Shown: piece after piece, positions 23,830 to 36,886 of the stretch
Layout of the letters: each line of letters starts with the position of its first letter
Numbering within the stretch: position 1 is the stretch's first letter
Source of the DNA: Strongylocentrotus droebachiensis
Taxonomy: Eukaryota; Echinodermata; Echinoidea; Camarodonta; Strongylocentrotidae
DNA length: 64,000 bases
Reading direction: 5' to 3'
Assembly (NCBI GenBank): GCA_035222895.1
Contig: JAVYIG010000063.1
Coordinates: 300,501 to 364,500, forward strand
Notes under the pieces: generated by a model
What the model was told of the DNA's origin: nothing
Database searches by the model: none
Seen by the model: only the letters and a program-made list of their open reading frames with translations
Program-made: the position numbers and the translations under genes

Positions 23830-26800
23830 CGGGATAATGAATTAAGAATTGTCCGTCACAATGTCTCATTTTTTGTAGTAAATAGTTCAATGGCAAATGG
23901 AAGTTATGATGTTTAATTCTCCAATAATCCATGTTGTGCACTGGCGAAGGATGATTATATTCGTCACCATCATAAGCATGTTCCTACAATGAACTGTCTT
24001 TCATCCTGATCATGTCAGTGAATTGGGCAGAAACCCGCTTCAAAATGTTGTCAGCAAAGGGCGGGTAGGCTCCAAGGGTAGATGAACTCTGTTAGACGAA
24101 CCTGAAGTAAAGAGCAAAATTTGAACATACGTAAGAAAGTTGTTGGAAAAGGGCATTTTCAACTTTAAATCAAAAGCGTTTAGCGGTATACTACACCAGG
24201 AATGTTTCTGTGGATAATTCATTTTTGAAACGTTTCAATAATGCAATACAGTGACGTATCCAAACATCGTGGAAACTCACATAATTGTTACCACCATACA
24301 TGAATCTGAACCCAATTAGCTGCTACTTTTGTTTTGTGTTATAATGGATTTCTAACATTGAAATTGGAACCGGTAAACACTAAAACGCTGAATTGGTTGA
24401 TAACGCTTATAATAGTTCCTGTCAAATAAGACGTTCCATTCTCCCACCAAAATAAAAGTCAGCCTATACTCCATCTCAAAAGGTAAGAATCGGTCGTTTA
24501 TTACCAACGACCAGCATCTCACAATATTCAGGCCATTTGCAAAAGAATAAAACCGCATTCAGTTTTAGATGTCTAAGCACTTGAACCGACCCCCATACCA
24601 AATTAGAAGAAAGGTGCATTGCGACCCGTCGCCTATCCTGTGCTCCGCGGCAGACACGTTTGATGTCGGTTCAAGTGCTCGTTTTCTCGACACGCCCGAT
24701 ACTCGTTATGCGAGGTAAAATAGCGCAGATTACACGCATGCTTGTACGACGCTTGACCTAAATCATGGTGTTGAGTTATATAAGGGGAATGGGCTATTTG
24801 AAAGGTGGTAAAGTTAACCGCCATGTACATACACAAGGTCCAGTTATAAGGTATCCATTTTGTTTCAATATTTGAATCGTCCATGACAGCATTTTGAAAT
24901 ATCATCCCCTAAAGCGCAATGTTTGATTAACATATTCTGAGAAATCATCTTCTTTATCGCTTCTTTCATCTGATTGTTTTGAACCTAACTTACCGGTCTA
25001 AGGCCGAGAAGATTTTTCCGGGGATTTTTCTGGAAGGGGGGGGGGGGTCCTACTTTAATGCCTTCCATTTACCAATACATTGTATAGAAATCACTTAGTT
25101 AGTTTCTAAAACAGCTACATAGAGTTGAATGAAAGTGACCGTGAAGAAAACTTGTCTTTACTACAGACATGCACTCTTCTAAAGTTGTCTTGCATTTTGT
25201 CTGAAGAGGGCGCAAACTCATATACTATTTCCAGCTGTGTTTCCAGACAAGAATAATAGAAAATTTAAAATACAATCTAACGATTCTGAAGTATTTACCA
25301 GAACCATGCAGCAGCACCTAATTGGTGGCTCCGTATGGATAGCTGCCGAGTGCACCACTTAGATTAAGGCAGTCATATCTTATACAATAATGAAACGGAA
25401 ATGGAATAATCCCATGATTGTTTATAAATGCATGTTTGCTGTTACCATGGTAACTGTAGGGAATTTCTAGCTTTTATGAGCACTCGACGAGAAAGTTATG
25501 AGCGTTATCATTACGGCATTGACCGCCAAGTCGACTCACTTTAGATACGAATGTAAACGATGTTATCATGTCCAACACGTAAATATTTTATCCTGTTTCG
25601 TCTCGCAATAATATAGTTATCTAAGAGATGTGAAGTTGATGTACTTTAGTATCTGTTAAAGGGCAGATCGAAAGGAGTTCATTTGTTGATGTCAAGAAGT
25701 AGAAAGAGTTCACTCTTTGCCACAAAGTAGGGTGGAAAAACAATGGTGTTTATTTGAGCCCTAAGTTTTCCGATAGGAATTTGAGCAATAATCACTCTGA
25801 TATGCATTTCTAACACTTTTTTGTTTAGTGTGGGAAAGAGATTATAATGTTTGAAAGTGGAATGGGGCATATACGCTGTGTAACTCAAATAAGCATTAAT
25901 CGACCATAATATAGTACCATGTGTGTATATTGGGTGGGGTGGGGGCTGATTGGACGCAGCCCCCCCCCCCCCCCCCCCCCCCCTCTAATCGAGAAAATAT
26001 TATTCGGGCAGGAGAGTAGGCTTTCTTTGGCAACACAGCGCTCCTGTCAGTAACTTTGGAGGGGAAACATTTTGGCAGACAATCACAAATCCAACAAAGG
26101 AGATTTTGGCCAAGAATATTGCGCCGCCTTGAATTTTTTATTAGCATGGTGAAAATCCAAATACTGTCGTAAGCCAGAAATCGGCTCTCATCGAATACAA
26201 ACCGTTAAATTTTCACAAAACACAGCAAGTAGGCAGAAAGAAAGGAATAAATTAAGGGCGAGACCACTGGGACTAAAAACCCAAAGTTGCCCATTTCTCA
26301 CACTCTCGCACCAATGGCTTTTTGTCATCGGGTGCATGAATGCCGCCCCGCCTGACCGCCGGGCTGCCGCCATCCCTGTTGACCGACGGTTTGGCATCGT
26401 GTGATGAGAATTGAACACACTCTTCGACGCCACCGTTCGCTCTCTATTAATTCCGATATTTAGGGTTCCTTCTTTGCCGTGCCCATTAGCGAGTATGTTT
26501 GTATACAATAGATGGATTCCATACAGATAATGGAGTAGGGCGAGAGGACAATTTGAAATTACTCAGTCTAGTTTGATGGATGCCAGCCTTGACTCTGACG
26601 TTCCATGTCAATCATCGTTAACTTGCTCTTAAAGGGACACAACGGTCAATGTAAATTGAAGCAATATTTCCATGGTAGCAATGGTCTACTTTTTGAATGT
26701 GTCTACCTATAAAAATGAGGTTTTGCAATATTTGGTTGTAGCCAGCCGAGAAATAATTCCTTCTTTGACGGTTTCAACAATAAATACTATACAAACAATG

Positions 26801-29800
26801 TAGGCCTTTGCAGATTTAATGGCGCTACAATAAATTAAGTTAACTTACACGCTTTGTTCTGATAATAATTATGCTTCCATAACATTTACTGATTGAAAAT
26901 GGCAATCACCAAACATGATTATACAATTTCCACCGTTATATAAGTATTTGATAACGTCTTGCCTTAGTATCAAGTTATAAAGTTGAACATACATGTACTA
27001 CTGTTAACCATTAAGGTGATTTAACTATTACCAAAACAAAGGATATGCCTAACCAGTTAGTAAGAATGCTAAAGTGCTTCCATTCGCGATACTGCTTGAG
27101 GACGTAATCACATCTAGATGTGAAAAACGTTGAACAAAGTAGTAAACATGAACCATGTTACGTTCCGCCGTTCCTCTCTTGGCTGCCATCCAAGAATCCT
27201 AGTCACGTGATCACGGTGGTGGAGTGTAGAAGGCGCCACGAGCTATAGGAAGCTGCCTCAAAATGGTCGTCGAGTTAGTGAATGGGAGCCAAAGAGTTAC
27301 TCCAATAAACACAATGAAGAAAGGAAACTCAACACAGCTTATGTGTGGACATTTTAGTCTCTGTTTAATGTAAAAAGTTATACAGCCGCAGTACTTTAAT
27401 TGAAATCCGCTATGTTAGGGATCATTTCGGCGTGGAGTTGAATCCCGTCCAAAGTTTAGTAGAATACCATCTAGAGATGTGATTACAATTACTCTTTCAA
27501 GAGTGTATTCCACTACTTCAGGCGTGAATTTCCACTCCAAATCGAAGAGATACCTAATAATAATGACTCCCAGAAAAGTGGATTTCCACTCCGAGATAAC
27601 AAATACAGGCCTAACAAAGAAAAGGTAAAACGGTACAGTTTTAGTCAATTTCATTGCATAAAATGGCAAACAACGTCTTTAAAAGTACAAATGATTATGA
27701 GAAGATTCTATCGAATTACACGTTGTATAATAATATATATACGCTGATGATTACATTTACATTTTGCATGATAAAAAGTTTTATGAACTTTATTAGACCT
27801 TATAAAAAAAAAATCACTTCTGATGACACTATGAATAGGAATGATAAACTTCCCGTCAAATTTGTTTGAATAATGAAAGAAAGTCAGGGTTGATCTGTGG
27901 ACCTACTTTTTATCGCATTTATCATGTTTATATTACGTCTGTCTTGTCAATTTTTTCACACAAAAGTCGTTTATAAATGAATTACTTGGAAAAGGCACAA
28001 TGCTTTGATCTATTTTTACTGGAGAAATACAGGGCATGTCTAGAAAGGGACAAATAAAAGTCTAGACATTATACATTGATATCTACTCACAAAACAACAT
28101 TTATCTTATGCAAATGTCGTGAAAATAAATTATTGTAAGATATTCTCATAATCTGTCTCATATCGCCCCATCCCCATCATCTCTATAGTTAACTTTATTT
28201 TGAATATGAAAATCGGCAATATATAAATATTTTGATGGATTGGGTGTTAGTGGGGCTAAATGAGTTCAAAGTTTGGAAGATCATAAACTAATAAGAATGG
28301 GAAATGCCTTGGAAATTGAGCAAGTGTACGTGGAAATTCATTCCCAAAACACTGTCCCATAAGTTCATGATAAGCAGGACTGTTGTACATGTAATGACTG
28401 TTTCAGGGTTTGAGGAAAATGCCAAAAAGATCCTTAAATGGTAGGTAAATAGATTATGTGTGATTGTTGAAGAACGAAATATAATTTGATAGTCGAAAAC
28501 ATGTTTAAACGTATGGTTTACATTTACACAGGGCCTACTAAAACCGTTTTATAATCACACTTAGTACATGCTGAGTTTGAATTATTGTTTAATTCACACT
28601 CATTCTATTGCCAAGTCCTTTTGATTTTGAATTATAGTTGTTCAACTAATCAGGTAACAGGTGGTAGCAATAATACGCAGGGAATATATTGCAACAGTTT
28701 CTTGTTGAGTTAGTTTAATCCATATGGTTCTCGCACAGCCGGAAGAAGGGTCACTGTGGCTACGCCCAGTTGCCCTAAATTAAATGCACGTTTTTATTTC
28801 CGGTGATTGTTCCCTCGTGATAAACCCATTTGCAGTGTTACAGTTTGATTTGTGGAACTTTTTACATCAGGGATAAATGCATTTTTTTACAGTGCTGCAA
28901 CCTCAAAATCGATTTTGTTTTTTTCCTTTTAAGAATTCCATTTAAGAATTGACCGACTTCACAAAACTGACGGCAATATAACAACGGCGAGAGGCGACTG
29001 TAACGGAATTACATTCTTTATGGTTGTTTTTACTTTTTATTTTATTTTTTGTTATAAACGTTTTCATGGAATGGATAAGACAAGTGCTCTGTTTCCTCTT
29101 ATACCCCAAAATGGTTTTAAAAGCATTTTTGCACTTAGAATCATCGAACATCAAGTGATATCCATAAAAGAAATTCACAGAGAATTCGGCATGTTTCGGC
29201 CTTGCACCTTACCCAACCCCAGCCCCTTTCACTCCTAAAAACAATATCCTGATATCTAAAAAGAAAGAAAAAGAATACCGTTTTATCCAATGAAAGGTCT
29301 TTACAGGTTTTTGATAATTTAAGAACAGTTTTGTTGCCCTCTAAGAGATTGTGAGGTACAATAAATTAAATGTAACTTGTTAGAAATCCATTCCGTCTAA
29401 GACAAAAGTAACAGCTAAAAATTGTGTTTTTCCATGTGGGATTGCCCTGATAGCAAAACAAGACAGTAAGCTGGGCACTCTTTACGAAATACTTCCAAAT
29501 CAAATTAATTATTTTCGCATTCTCCAAACACCTTACACTATAGTTTCACATGCACGAATTGGTGTTTGAGTGGAACAGTGCATCGCGATTACCAGGTGTA
29601 AACAAGACCAACATGTATTCTCTAGTAAAGTTGTGATTCGATTTGAGAAGGAGAGGAAAGAAAATGCCAAGTTCAGACCAACTTTTCTTTCTGGAATATT
29701 TTCAGCATGACATGGTCCTTTTGCGTTCTTGTGCCTGCGGTGCACTCCCTTTGATAATAAGCATCAAATGTTGTGACAGCTTCATAATCCAAGCGCTTTG

Positions 29801-32800
29801 AAAAGCAGAAATTAGTCGTGCCTGGTAGCGTTTGCACAAGAAAAATCCTTGTAAAGAAAGGGAAAAGAAAAGAACAAATCTTAAGCCGTCATGTGTTTAA
29901 ATTCGGACAGGAAAACTTCTACGAGGATGTGCTGGAAAGAAGTGTAGAAAAGAAAAGGCGCTGAATTGAAGACTTTTTCTTTTTTAGGGAATGATTGTGT
30001 ATGCATGGTGGAGGCGGGTCGCTTGTTAGCTGCAGATTGTAGCAGTATTGTCCTGATTCAACGGACCATCTAACTTGCTAGCTGCTTCGACTTTTGAGGG
30101 TTCACACTTGTGCTTTGTCCTCTTCTTCAAATCCTATAATAGGAACAACTTGTGACAACAGCCCGAGTTTTTCGAGGTGTTGGCGTCTTTCTTTGGGGTT
30201 GAATCAGAAAGTAAAAAGGCTCAACGGGATAGCCGCGATGCCTACCTAGAAAAAAAGAGACCCAAAGCTCTAGAGATTTACAAAGGATATTACATTGAGT
30301 ACCATGGTCATACTGCTTGTGATTCATCTCTAACTTTTCTCATCCTCACCCTCCGTCTACTATTTCCCTTTCTTTAACTCATATTAAAACGATTCATCAG
30401 CTCCTTAGATCTGTCTTTACCATCTGATAAACGTGATGTTGTCATAATAATGATCATAGTTGAAAAGACAGTTTTCGTTTAAACGATTCAGAACGAAGCC
30501 AATAGTAATTCCTTACTTAAAGCTCCCTCAATCGAGATCATAATTATATTATACACAGACTGTGCGATCATTTATGTTTCATTCTGGCTATCATTATCAA
30601 ACACTGGCTAACATTGGTTAGACCAATTTCTGGTAACTACCCAGTTCTGCTTCCTTCGGGTGTGACCATTCTTGCGGGGACGATTAGGAAGTGGCTTCTT
30701 ATAGAGAGAAGCCACTACTGCCCGATATACTCATCCTTCTTATAACCATCTAATGTGAACATTATACCCAACGTGAAACACATGGATTAGGTAATCGAAT
30801 GCTAACAGAGGCTCAACTTCTCATTTATCCAATAATAGTCCCTACATCAGATGTTTTCGTAATCTGTATTACTGATAGTAGGGTCCATGCTTTTATTTTG
30901 TATTTTCTGCTGCCGATGTCGATGTTCTTTCTTTATCGTTGAATTATCAATAAACTCTAATGATGCACTGAAAGTATATATTTTTGAAACATCACGCATG
31001 CAGTGTCAATGAATGGTGCTTCGAGCTTTCATCTGCCATAGATGATCGGGACCATTATAGCACTGCTACATAAGAATACACTTACATGTATATCAGAAAA
31101 GGTAGCCTTTGCTTTGTGTCAATTTGGTGAATGTTGGTCCATGGAATATAACGTTTCTAGCATGTCTCTAGAAAGAGGCGTTAAGGCAGGCGATATCTAT
31201 ACAGACGACGGTCGATTTACACAGCTACCTGATATTGACCGTTCTATTGTACTCGTTTTTACCACAGTTCTTTATAAAACCCCGATCACAAGCAATTGTG
31301 ATTACCCCTATTGTTCTTTGTGTGTTTTCTTCTGTTTCTGACAGACCATTCTCTAAAAGGGCTTTGTTCCTTTCTAGGCCTATAACCTATACAAACAGAC
31401 GAGTTAACTAGGACAGCTAGAACATCCATGTATATCAAACTGGAGTTGTCATCTTTAATTCAAATGTAATATTTGCAACATCTAGTGGAGACGCTGTCAT
31501 CATGATCAGAATGTGCATGAATGTTCAATTATTAAAAACATATAAGCGATTTGATGGTCCCAAATATTTTCTTAGCAGAAAAAAAATTGATTGAGATATT
31601 ATTCACACTTCTTGAAAGCTATCAATGATCACTACAGCTTTAAGAGAAATACTGCGAGGTATCTTAAGCTTTCATTAGCCAATAAGACCTTTACAAAATT
31701 AACTAAAGGGTGGTTTTTTCATCATCTGGCCCCGCGGGAAAGGTGCCTTTAGTTAGAACGTCTGCATTTAATATCCTTTTAAAGAAACTCCTCTCCTGTC
31801 GTTAGTATGTTTATTTTTTCAAATTTCAAATTTCACGTATTCTAAAAATACTATGCCTTTTATCTAAACATCCATCACATTTTTTTGAAAAATCGAAATA
31901 AGTCATTGCAAGCCAGATAAAAATAATGACGGTATATTTATGGCAAACATTGAATATCAGTTTTATATAGGCCCAATTTTTACGTTCAATTTCACAAATA
32001 AACAAGTGTCATAGAATAAAATTATCTTCTATATCTTTATATCACTATTTCTTTTTACTGGTCAGGAGAAGTTCATCTACAATTAACATAAACAAATAAT
32101 TAGATAAACACTAAATCAATAGATGAATAAATAAATAATTAATTAATTAATTAATTAATCAATAAAATTGAGGCATTGTTATTCATTGGGTGACGTCGAC
32201 TCGAGAGCGTGATAGATAGGCTGAATATATCTTGCATAGGATCACATTGGAAGGCGAGTTTCTCCCTTCCCCATCTCGTTGATATTTTGTGTTGGTTTCT
32301 TCTAAAAAAGGTTTAAATCCTGCATTTGGTGAAAGTCAAACCAGCCGACATTCCTTATGAAATGAAAGTTCGTACATCAAACGGCGGGCACCGTCCTTCT
32401 TTAGAAAACGAGAACAGAAGCCAACACAAGTTCTCTTGCAACTCCAAGGATTCAATAACCTCTAAGTGTAATAGATATGGGATTAGAAGCTCTGTTAGAG
32501 ATGGATTAACACGTCTCTTGCAGAGTTAAGCTTCATTAAAACTCAAAGGAACACGTTCCTCAATGGACGGAGTCAACAAAATTTAACAACTTGTTATGAA
32601 GAAGCGCCGAGCGAAGAACCCAAGTTTCAATTTTGAAAGAAAATATTTATGCTTTAGATTTGGGAAATGAATTTTATGCCTGATGGTAAAAGGTATACGT
32701 GACTAAGACAAAAGCATAATAAAGGACTTAATGAGCAAATAGTTATGATTTGTTTTCTTTCCTCCTAAAGTTCGGATCCTAAAATAAAACGCTACAGTCC

Positions 32801-35800
32801 TACATTTACCTTTAACATACTCTGTATTTCGTGTATTTTTTTTTTGCCAGATAAAAATCTGAACGCTTCGCAATTCCGAAGTATTGTCCACTACGTTCAT
32901 CGCACCAAAATAACTTTCACTATGGACATCATGACAGTCATGATGAGTGAATATTGGAGAACTATAGTGAACTTGACATACCTGTGTAGATCCATCTAGC
33001 TCAACCGAAACAGATTGACTATCAGTGATTTCAAACCTGAAGGGACAGCTTCGCTCCGATTTCATGTCAATATAAAACTTTGACTTGCTGATGGCAAGTC
33101 AACAGCATTTTAATCCATATATTTGGCGACTCCAGACATGTTATCTAGCCGCAGAGCTGCACCGTGAAGCGTGATGGTGATGAAGGTAAGTTATTTTCTC
33201 ATTCCATATGATTCTCAAGTGTGTCTGATCGACGATGGATGCGGTAGGACCTCAGCAAGCTGCATGATCAGATGGAGCGCTGGGCTGGGCTGGGTCGACA
33301 GTTCTGTTTCAAATTATTGGTTTGCTCACAGTACCGAGGCGAGCAAGACCAGGGATGCAAAGAAGCTGACAGTATACCATCATTCAAACACTTCATGAAT
33401 CGGTAACGGAGATTCAACAATCAGCATTTGGAACAAGTTCCAAATCCTTATTGACGAACTCTAATAGGATTATTCTTTCCTTGACGTTTGTAAGTCGAGC
33501 CGAAGAAATCGTCACGAAAAGGCGCCACAAGCCTGAGGCACAAGCAACTTGTTCACACATTTTATATTCATTACATGGACATTGTAAGATTTCGGCGTCA
33601 CGTATCACAAACTTACCTGTAGAATATAAGATACATGAATCCTTCGGAGGTGTTGTGAAAGATGATTCCTAGAAATCGACGAATACAGAAACTGATGAAG
33701 CACAGAACAATATAGATGATGGCTAAAATTCAAAGCATGCTAGAAAAAAAAAGGTCACAAACGATGTTAAACCCGTTCTCGAAAGGAAAATCTCCCTCGT
33801 ACAGTACTCGATACCACGAACTATTCCATCTAGTATTCCTCTCTTTGCTTATGCCCCTTTCTCGTTTACTTTTGTGTCCGTGTGGGGGTTGTCCCTCAAT
33901 AGACTGAGGAGCGACCAAGACCGTCCAATCACACTGACTAATTGCCTCTGCTACGAGGAGAAGAAAGCAGTGAGGTGCTCGTGGGAGCTCGCTGGGCACC
34001 GCTCTGGCGTACGCCGCGGCAAGAACTAAACGTCAACTTTACCTTACGGATTAAAGCCGCGCGTCAACAGTGCACTCCCCTGACAGCCCCCCCCCCCCCC
34101 CCCCACCCAACACCAACTCCTCCGTTCTGGTGGTGCCCCATTTGACATTTTTAAATTTGTTACAACCCCATGGACCAGCTCCTGAATCATGGATTGCTAT
34201 CTCTCTGTACGTTACGATTATAATGTTGCCATATTAGTATGAATTCTCAAACAAGATTTCTGGCGCCTTCCATTTTGCGCGCTTAATATTCTCGTCGTGC
34301 AAAATATTACTGTGCTATGAATGTCCAATTTTGCCAATGACAGGAAAATACAACAGCGTGTTGAATGAAATGACTGCAAGAAAGTCTACAAACACTACTA
34401 ACACCCTCCCCCCCTCCAACCCATACAAACAGACACACACATTCGGAGTGAATCCCCCTCCCCCGCCCTAATAATAAGTTTCTGTATACGCCATTGTTAA
34501 TGGTGTAACTGCTAGAAGTCAAGGTCCAGCTAGATCTTTAGGGTAACCGCAGGGATTGTCAAGGGGTTTTTGTGGGTAAAGCATGTAAGGGTATAACAGA
34601 GAGGTGTTAATGACTCGCACATGCCCCGACTCAAAGCCATGCAGGTGCGCCAGGATTTACCATGTTGATCCCCATTGCCTTAGCACTCTAAACCTCCTCT
34701 GACCCGTGAATGCCCCTCTCACTTCTAATAGCTTCTACCTCAGATCTTATAGCTCCCTATTTTATTTTTGAAGTTCATATCAACTCGTATAGGCCAATCT
34801 CTATGACATTTCAACTTTTACGAAATTGTAAATCACATGTTTCCAATCATAATTCCATTCCTGCCGATACAAATTCATGAAGAAAGTGAAAGTAGTGTAG
34901 CTGGTACGAAATCTATTGTTGAAGTTTTAAAGATTGTAGACAACGTTGCCCGTTTTGACGAAGTATTATTATTCTGACCAACCATCATCGTTCTTGATCA
35001 ATTCCATGCAGAAGTAGGTTTTTTAACAGAGATAATTCTTGGGCATGTCACTGTGACTTCAGACGACAGACCATCCTTGCATGTAGCATTAAAACTCCAT
35101 TATAAAACCACATCATTTTGTGGTCAGCAAGCAAAAAAAATGGCAAGTTTTTTTCTTCTTCTCCTTCCAATCATAATTGGGGTCTTACACTAATCCATTT
35201 GGACATCAAACACATCTTTTACACAACTCTGATCGTTATTCTACTACAAATATTACAGCGATTCTCGTGCAGATGAACACATGACAATATAGAGATCAGA
35301 GCATATAATACATACAATAGTAAAATCCATGAATTGCATTACAGTGTGTAGATTATTTTCAATAAGAAAACGAAAGAAGAAAGGGAGTCAATGATACTGC
35401 TGTACCACTCCCCATTTTCATCTCTTTGTAGCATCCATATATCTTTCATTCTTTTCAAGTTTTATACTTAATATAACAACCCAATTTATGTCGCACTTTA
35501 TTACATGATAAGCCTATCCTTTTAAATCCTCCTTCTTTGGCGACACCGCAGATATATCCATCAACATGGATTCTCGCATTATTGTCTGTGAAAGCGGCAC
35601 ATCTAAAAGCTGGTCGACAGTCATCAGGGTTTCGCTTTGTGCGCCGACCAATCTATCTATCTAGCTTGCATGCCTCGCTTTCCTTGTCAGCACCGCTATG
35701 AAAGAAGAATTGGCGTTAAAATACAGTTATTTAGATTTATTTCAGGGATTGCCGTTAGTCCATCAGGAGACTAATACCAGATTATATTAATGAGTCGGAG

Positions 35801-36599
35801 ATACGTTTCAGAGTACGTTGTTGTTTTCGCCAAGAACACAAAGAGCTTCAACGGCTGTGTCATTCACCTCTCGTCAGACATAATATAGAGCATAGACTAC
35901 TTGAAAGAGCATTACGAGCTCTGCGCCGATTTTCTCATCAAAGTTGCCTAATAATTTAAAGACAACATAAACAAGTAATACAACATGGTACGAAGCGCTG
36001 GAAGCTGTGAAATAACCTCGATAAACAACGCAAATAAATATTTCTATACAATATTGGACAATTCAAGGTAATTTCACGCTGCATTCTACACCCTTTTTAC
36101 CAAGCGAACTGAGGCAAAAATATATAAAATCAGCTTAGCACGAATTGCACGATAACATTTTCATTTTCAAAACATCTTAACACTTAGCCACATGTAGAGG
36201 ATGATTTTAAACGCATTTAATGTTTAACAAAACGACAGAACTAATGAAGAATTCAAATATAATTACCTGTGAATTTCTGAATTTTGTCGATGCTTTACTC
36301 TTTCCGTTGAGCACCTATATGGTACACATTGAATAAGTTCTCACCTATATTTTCTTGGGATTTAGTTAGGAATGTGAATACCTGCCCTAACCCCTACTGT
36401 GACAACACGTATACACTTTTGAGGTCATCAACCTTCTTCACAAGTCTTGATGGTATCACGCGTACGTTACAATGAATGGAATAGAATTATAGGTACGGAA
36501 CGACTACAGTTTGAAGGTGTGTCATTGCTCTACGGTCTCCTTCATAAGTTGACCGCTATATATTTATTATAGGAAAGACCCTTGACACTGTCTTCATCG
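23830..36599. other. intergenic, upstream of isthmin
   Basis: No coding sequence recognised on either strand. Visible structure: G run 25036-25047, a 24-base C run 25960-25983, a GC-rich patch near 26330-26410, a CACGTGATCACG palindromic word near 27202, a perfect 10-bp hairpin at 30690-30716, an (AATT)n tract near 32134-32160, and a C run 34087-34104. As the upstream flank of a developmental signalling gene it may hold enhancers, but nothing here proves that. Confidence 0.4.
25960..25983. repeat. 24-base poly-C run
   Basis: The longest of at least ten poly-C/poly-G runs of 11-24 bases in this window. Others: 14718-14730, 17133-17150, 20117-20130, 20634-20649, 25036-25047, 34087-34104, 37049-37059, 40915-40931, 51483-51500, 53724-53740. 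Confidence 0.95.
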
Positions 36600-36886
36600 A
36601 GAAAAAATGGTACCCTAGCCACACCGCCAACAAATCGACTCCAAACCGATCGAGTAAATCGGGAAAATTGTTATAATTTTTTTTGTAATCTTAATTTTGT
36701 AAGATATATCTGTCGGTCTCGTTAGTGTGACTATGTGACTTATCTATCAAATCGCCACTACCATCTTCGGACCGACCCCAAACTGAACTACTCTTGGCCA
36801 TTCGTGATAATGTAATTTTTTGTTCGATCGTCGACGGTCTGGTGTCGGTTTCGTCGGTGCGACTGGGGTAAAAAGGTGTATGATTG
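36600..36886. mobile_element. degenerate palindromic MITE
   Basis: The left part (TACCCTAGCCACACCGCCAA followed by CGACTCCAAACCG) pairs imperfectly with the reverse complement of the right part (TACCCCAGTCGCACCGACGA followed by CGACACCAGACCG). Arms near the middle with GGTCTCG/CGGACCGACC also pair. This looks like an old, diverged inverted-repeat element; borders are approximate. Confidence 0.45.

Noticed and set aside
32703..33065. 120-codon minus-strand frame
   Set aside because: No recognisable domain, no splice or promoter context; treated as chance in a long non-coding region.
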